A DNA stretch of 8,036 nucleotides from Burkholderiaceae bacterium (GTDB lineage: Bacteria > Pseudomonadota > Gammaproteobacteria > Burkholderiales > Burkholderiaceae_C). Below are positions 6,699-8,036 of the stretch, piece after piece. The DNA lies in the NCBI GenBank assembly GCA_023262365.1, contig JALRBF010000270.1:1-8036 (forward strand), written 5' to 3'. Positions within the stretch are counted from its first letter, which is position 1; each line of letters starts with the position of its first letter. The notes under the pieces are model-generated. The model saw only the letters and a program-made list of their open reading frames with translations, was not told the origin of the DNA and searched no databases. The position numbers and the translations under genes are program-made.

Positions 6699-8036
6699 CA
6701 ATCCTCCACTTGCAAAATAGCCAAAAACGCTTCTTGTGGCACCTCGACGGTGCCAATTTGCTTCATGCGTTTTTTGCCCGCTTTTTGTTTTTCGAGTAGT
6801 TTACGCTTGCGTGTGATGTCGCCACCGTAGCATTTGGCCAGCACGTTTTTGCGCATGGCCTTAACCGTTTCGCGCGCAATGATGTTGGCGCCAATGGCTG
6901 CCTGAATGGCCACATCAAACATTTGGCGGTCGATCACCTCACGCATTTTGGCCACCACCGCTCGGCCACGGTAGGCGCTTTGCGAGCGGTGCACGATGAT
7001 GGACAACGCGTCTACGCGCTCGCCGTTGAGCAAGATGTCTACCTTCACCACGTCGGCGGCCTGGTAATCTTTGAACTCGTAATCCATCGAGGCGTAACCC
7101 CGGCTTACCGACTTGAGCTTGTCAAAAAAGTCCAACACAATCTCGCCCAACGGCATGTCGTAGCTCAGCATTACCTGGCGGCCGTGGTACTGCATGTTGG
7201 TTTGCACGCCGCGTTTGCCCACGCACAGCGTCATCACCGCACCCACGTAGGCTTGCGGCATATACAAATTGAGCTTAACGATGGGCTCGCGTATCTCGCG
7301 TATCTTGCCCTGTTCGGGCATTTTGGACGGGTTCTCCACCATCGCCACGCTGCCATCGCCCAGTTCTACCTGGTACACCACACTGGGGGCGGTGGTAATA
7401 AGCTCTTGGTCAAACTCACGCTCAAGCCGCTCTTGCACAATCTCCATGTGCAGCAAGCCCAAAAAACCGCAGCGAAAGCCAAAACCCAAGGCTTGCGAGA
7501 CCTCGGGCTCAAAGCGCAGCGCCGCGTCGTTGAGGCGCAACTTTTCTAGCGCATCACGTAGCGCGTCGTACTGACTGGATTCGGTGGGGTACAACCCCGC
7601 AAAAACCTGCGGTTGAATCTCTTTAAAACCGGGCAACGGCTGGGTGGCGGTGTAAGCGGCACCCCCGCTGCCGGCCTTGACACGCGTGACCGTGTCACCG
7701 ACACGTGCGCTGCTGAGCTCTTTGATGCCGGCAATGATATAGCCCACCTCACCGGCCTTGAGCGATTCGCGTGGCTGGTTGGCTGGAGTGAACACGCCAA
7801 TGGCGTTGGCCTCGTGCTGCACCTCGGTGGCCATGAGTTTGATGCGGTCGCCGCGCTGCAATTCGCCGTCCACCACGCGCACCAACATCACCACGCCCAC
7901 GTAAGCGTCGTACCAGCTGTCGATGATCATGGCGCGCAGTGGCCCCTCGGGGTTGCCGCGTGGCGGTGGCACGTGTTGCACCACCAACTCCAAAATGTCG
8001 TCAATGCCCATGCCGGTTTTGGCCGAGCAGGCAATG
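6698..8036 (-). CDS. lepA: Elongation factor 4 (LepA), C-terminal three quarters; 5' end outside window
   Basis: LepA is a ribosome-associated translational GTPase related to EF-G, linked to back-translocation and to initiation or 30S assembly. About 445 residues are visible of the roughly 600 usual in the family, so the P-loop and G2-G4 motifs are missing beyond the right edge. The visible part opens with CSAKTG, the G5 nucleotide-binding motif. Domain II follows from about residue 28 ([19 protein letters not shown]), then the domain III motif [16 protein letters not shown] (184-199), the EF-G-like C-terminal fold, and the LepA-specific basic tail at about 401-428 ([12 protein letters not shown], then [10 protein letters not shown]). 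The ATG at 8011 is an internal Met, since conserved sequence continues to the window edge. Its TGA stop shares one base with the lepB ATG. As the first visible gene of the unit, it or a gene further upstream should carry the promoter. Confidence 0.97.
   Translation of the reverse strand, partial: IACSAKTGMGIDDILELVVQHVPPPRGNPEGPLRAMIIDSWYDAYVGVVMLVRVVDGELQRGDRIKLMATEVQHEANAIGVFTPANQPRESLKAGEVGYIIAGIKELSSARVGDTVTRVKAGSGGAAYTATQPLPGFKEIQPQVFAGLYPTESSQYDALRDALEKLRLNDAALRFEPEVSQALGFGFRCGFLGLLHMEIVQERLEREFDQELITTAPSVVYQVELGDGSVAMVENPSKMPEQGKIREIREPIVKLNLYMPQAYVGAVMTLCVGKRGVQTNMQYHGRQVMLSYDMPLGEIVLDFFDKLKSVSRGYASMDYEFKDYQAADVVKVDILLNGERVDALSIIVHRSQSAYRGRAVVAKMREVIDRQMFDVAIQAAIGANIIARETVKAMRKNVLAKCYGGDITRKRKLLEKQKAGKKRMKQIGTVEVPQEAFLAILQVED
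6703..6707 (-). promoter_or_regulatory. Ribosome binding site of lepB inside the 3' end of lepA
   Basis: GGAGG on the coding strand lies 4 nt before the ATG at 6698 and only 1 nt before the TTG at 6701. This spacing argues for the ATG. It is within the last codons of lepA (VED). Confidence 0.7.

Noticed and set aside
8009..8011. ATG at 8011 as the start of lepA
   Set aside because: The codons before it read IACSAKTG, the G5 motif of LepA, so the gene continues beyond the window.
1..8036. Search for an undescribed defence, mobile or biosynthetic system
   Set aside because: Every base except two short gaps (14 and 30 nt) lies in an identified housekeeping gene, gene order is conserved, and no integrase, transposase, direct-repeat array, tRNA-linked attachment site or unknown protein is present.

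Overview
The window is a stretch of bacterial core genome, GC-rich by eye with mostly G/C third codon positions. Protein sequences and gene order point to a betaproteobacterium of the order Burkholderiales, and family details (long LepB membrane anchor, non-canonical PdxJ) recall the Comamonadaceae. The taxonomic call is made from remembered family sequences, not from a search.

Layout: on the + strand, bases 1-1101 hold the 3' end of trpA and the complete accD, 14 nt apart, as in the usual Burkholderiales trpA-accD pair. The folC gene that I would expect after accD in many relatives is not there. On the - strand, bases 1098-8036 hold one unbroken run, read right to left: lepA (3' part) - lepB - rnc - era - recO - pdxJ - acpS - nagZ. 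Six of its seven junctions overlap by 1 to 8 nt, and the only gap is 30 nt, between acpS and nagZ. accD and nagZ meet tail to tail and overlap by 4 nt, so no intergenic terminator lies between the two units. No stretch over 300 bases is free of genes. I see no tRNA, rRNA, CRISPR array, insertion sequence or phage gene.

How the genes fit together: the - strand unit combines translation and ribosome biogenesis (LepA, RNase III, Era), protein export (signal peptidase I), DNA repair (RecO), vitamin B6 synthesis (PdxJ), activation of acyl carrier protein (AcpS) and cell wall recycling (NagZ). AccD and AcpS, on opposite strands, both serve fatty acid synthesis. Overlapping stops and starts suggest strong translational coupling. 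The promoter of the - strand unit must lie beyond the right edge, upstream of lepA, or inside genes where I could not recognise it.

I found no sign of an undescribed system. The points worth a second look are modest: a non-canonical PdxJ subtype with changed substrate-contact positions, an 18-bp perfect palindrome inside acpS, a 12-bp palindrome in the only intergenic gap, the tail-to-tail overlap of accD and nagZ, and a LepB with an additional N-terminal membrane segment.
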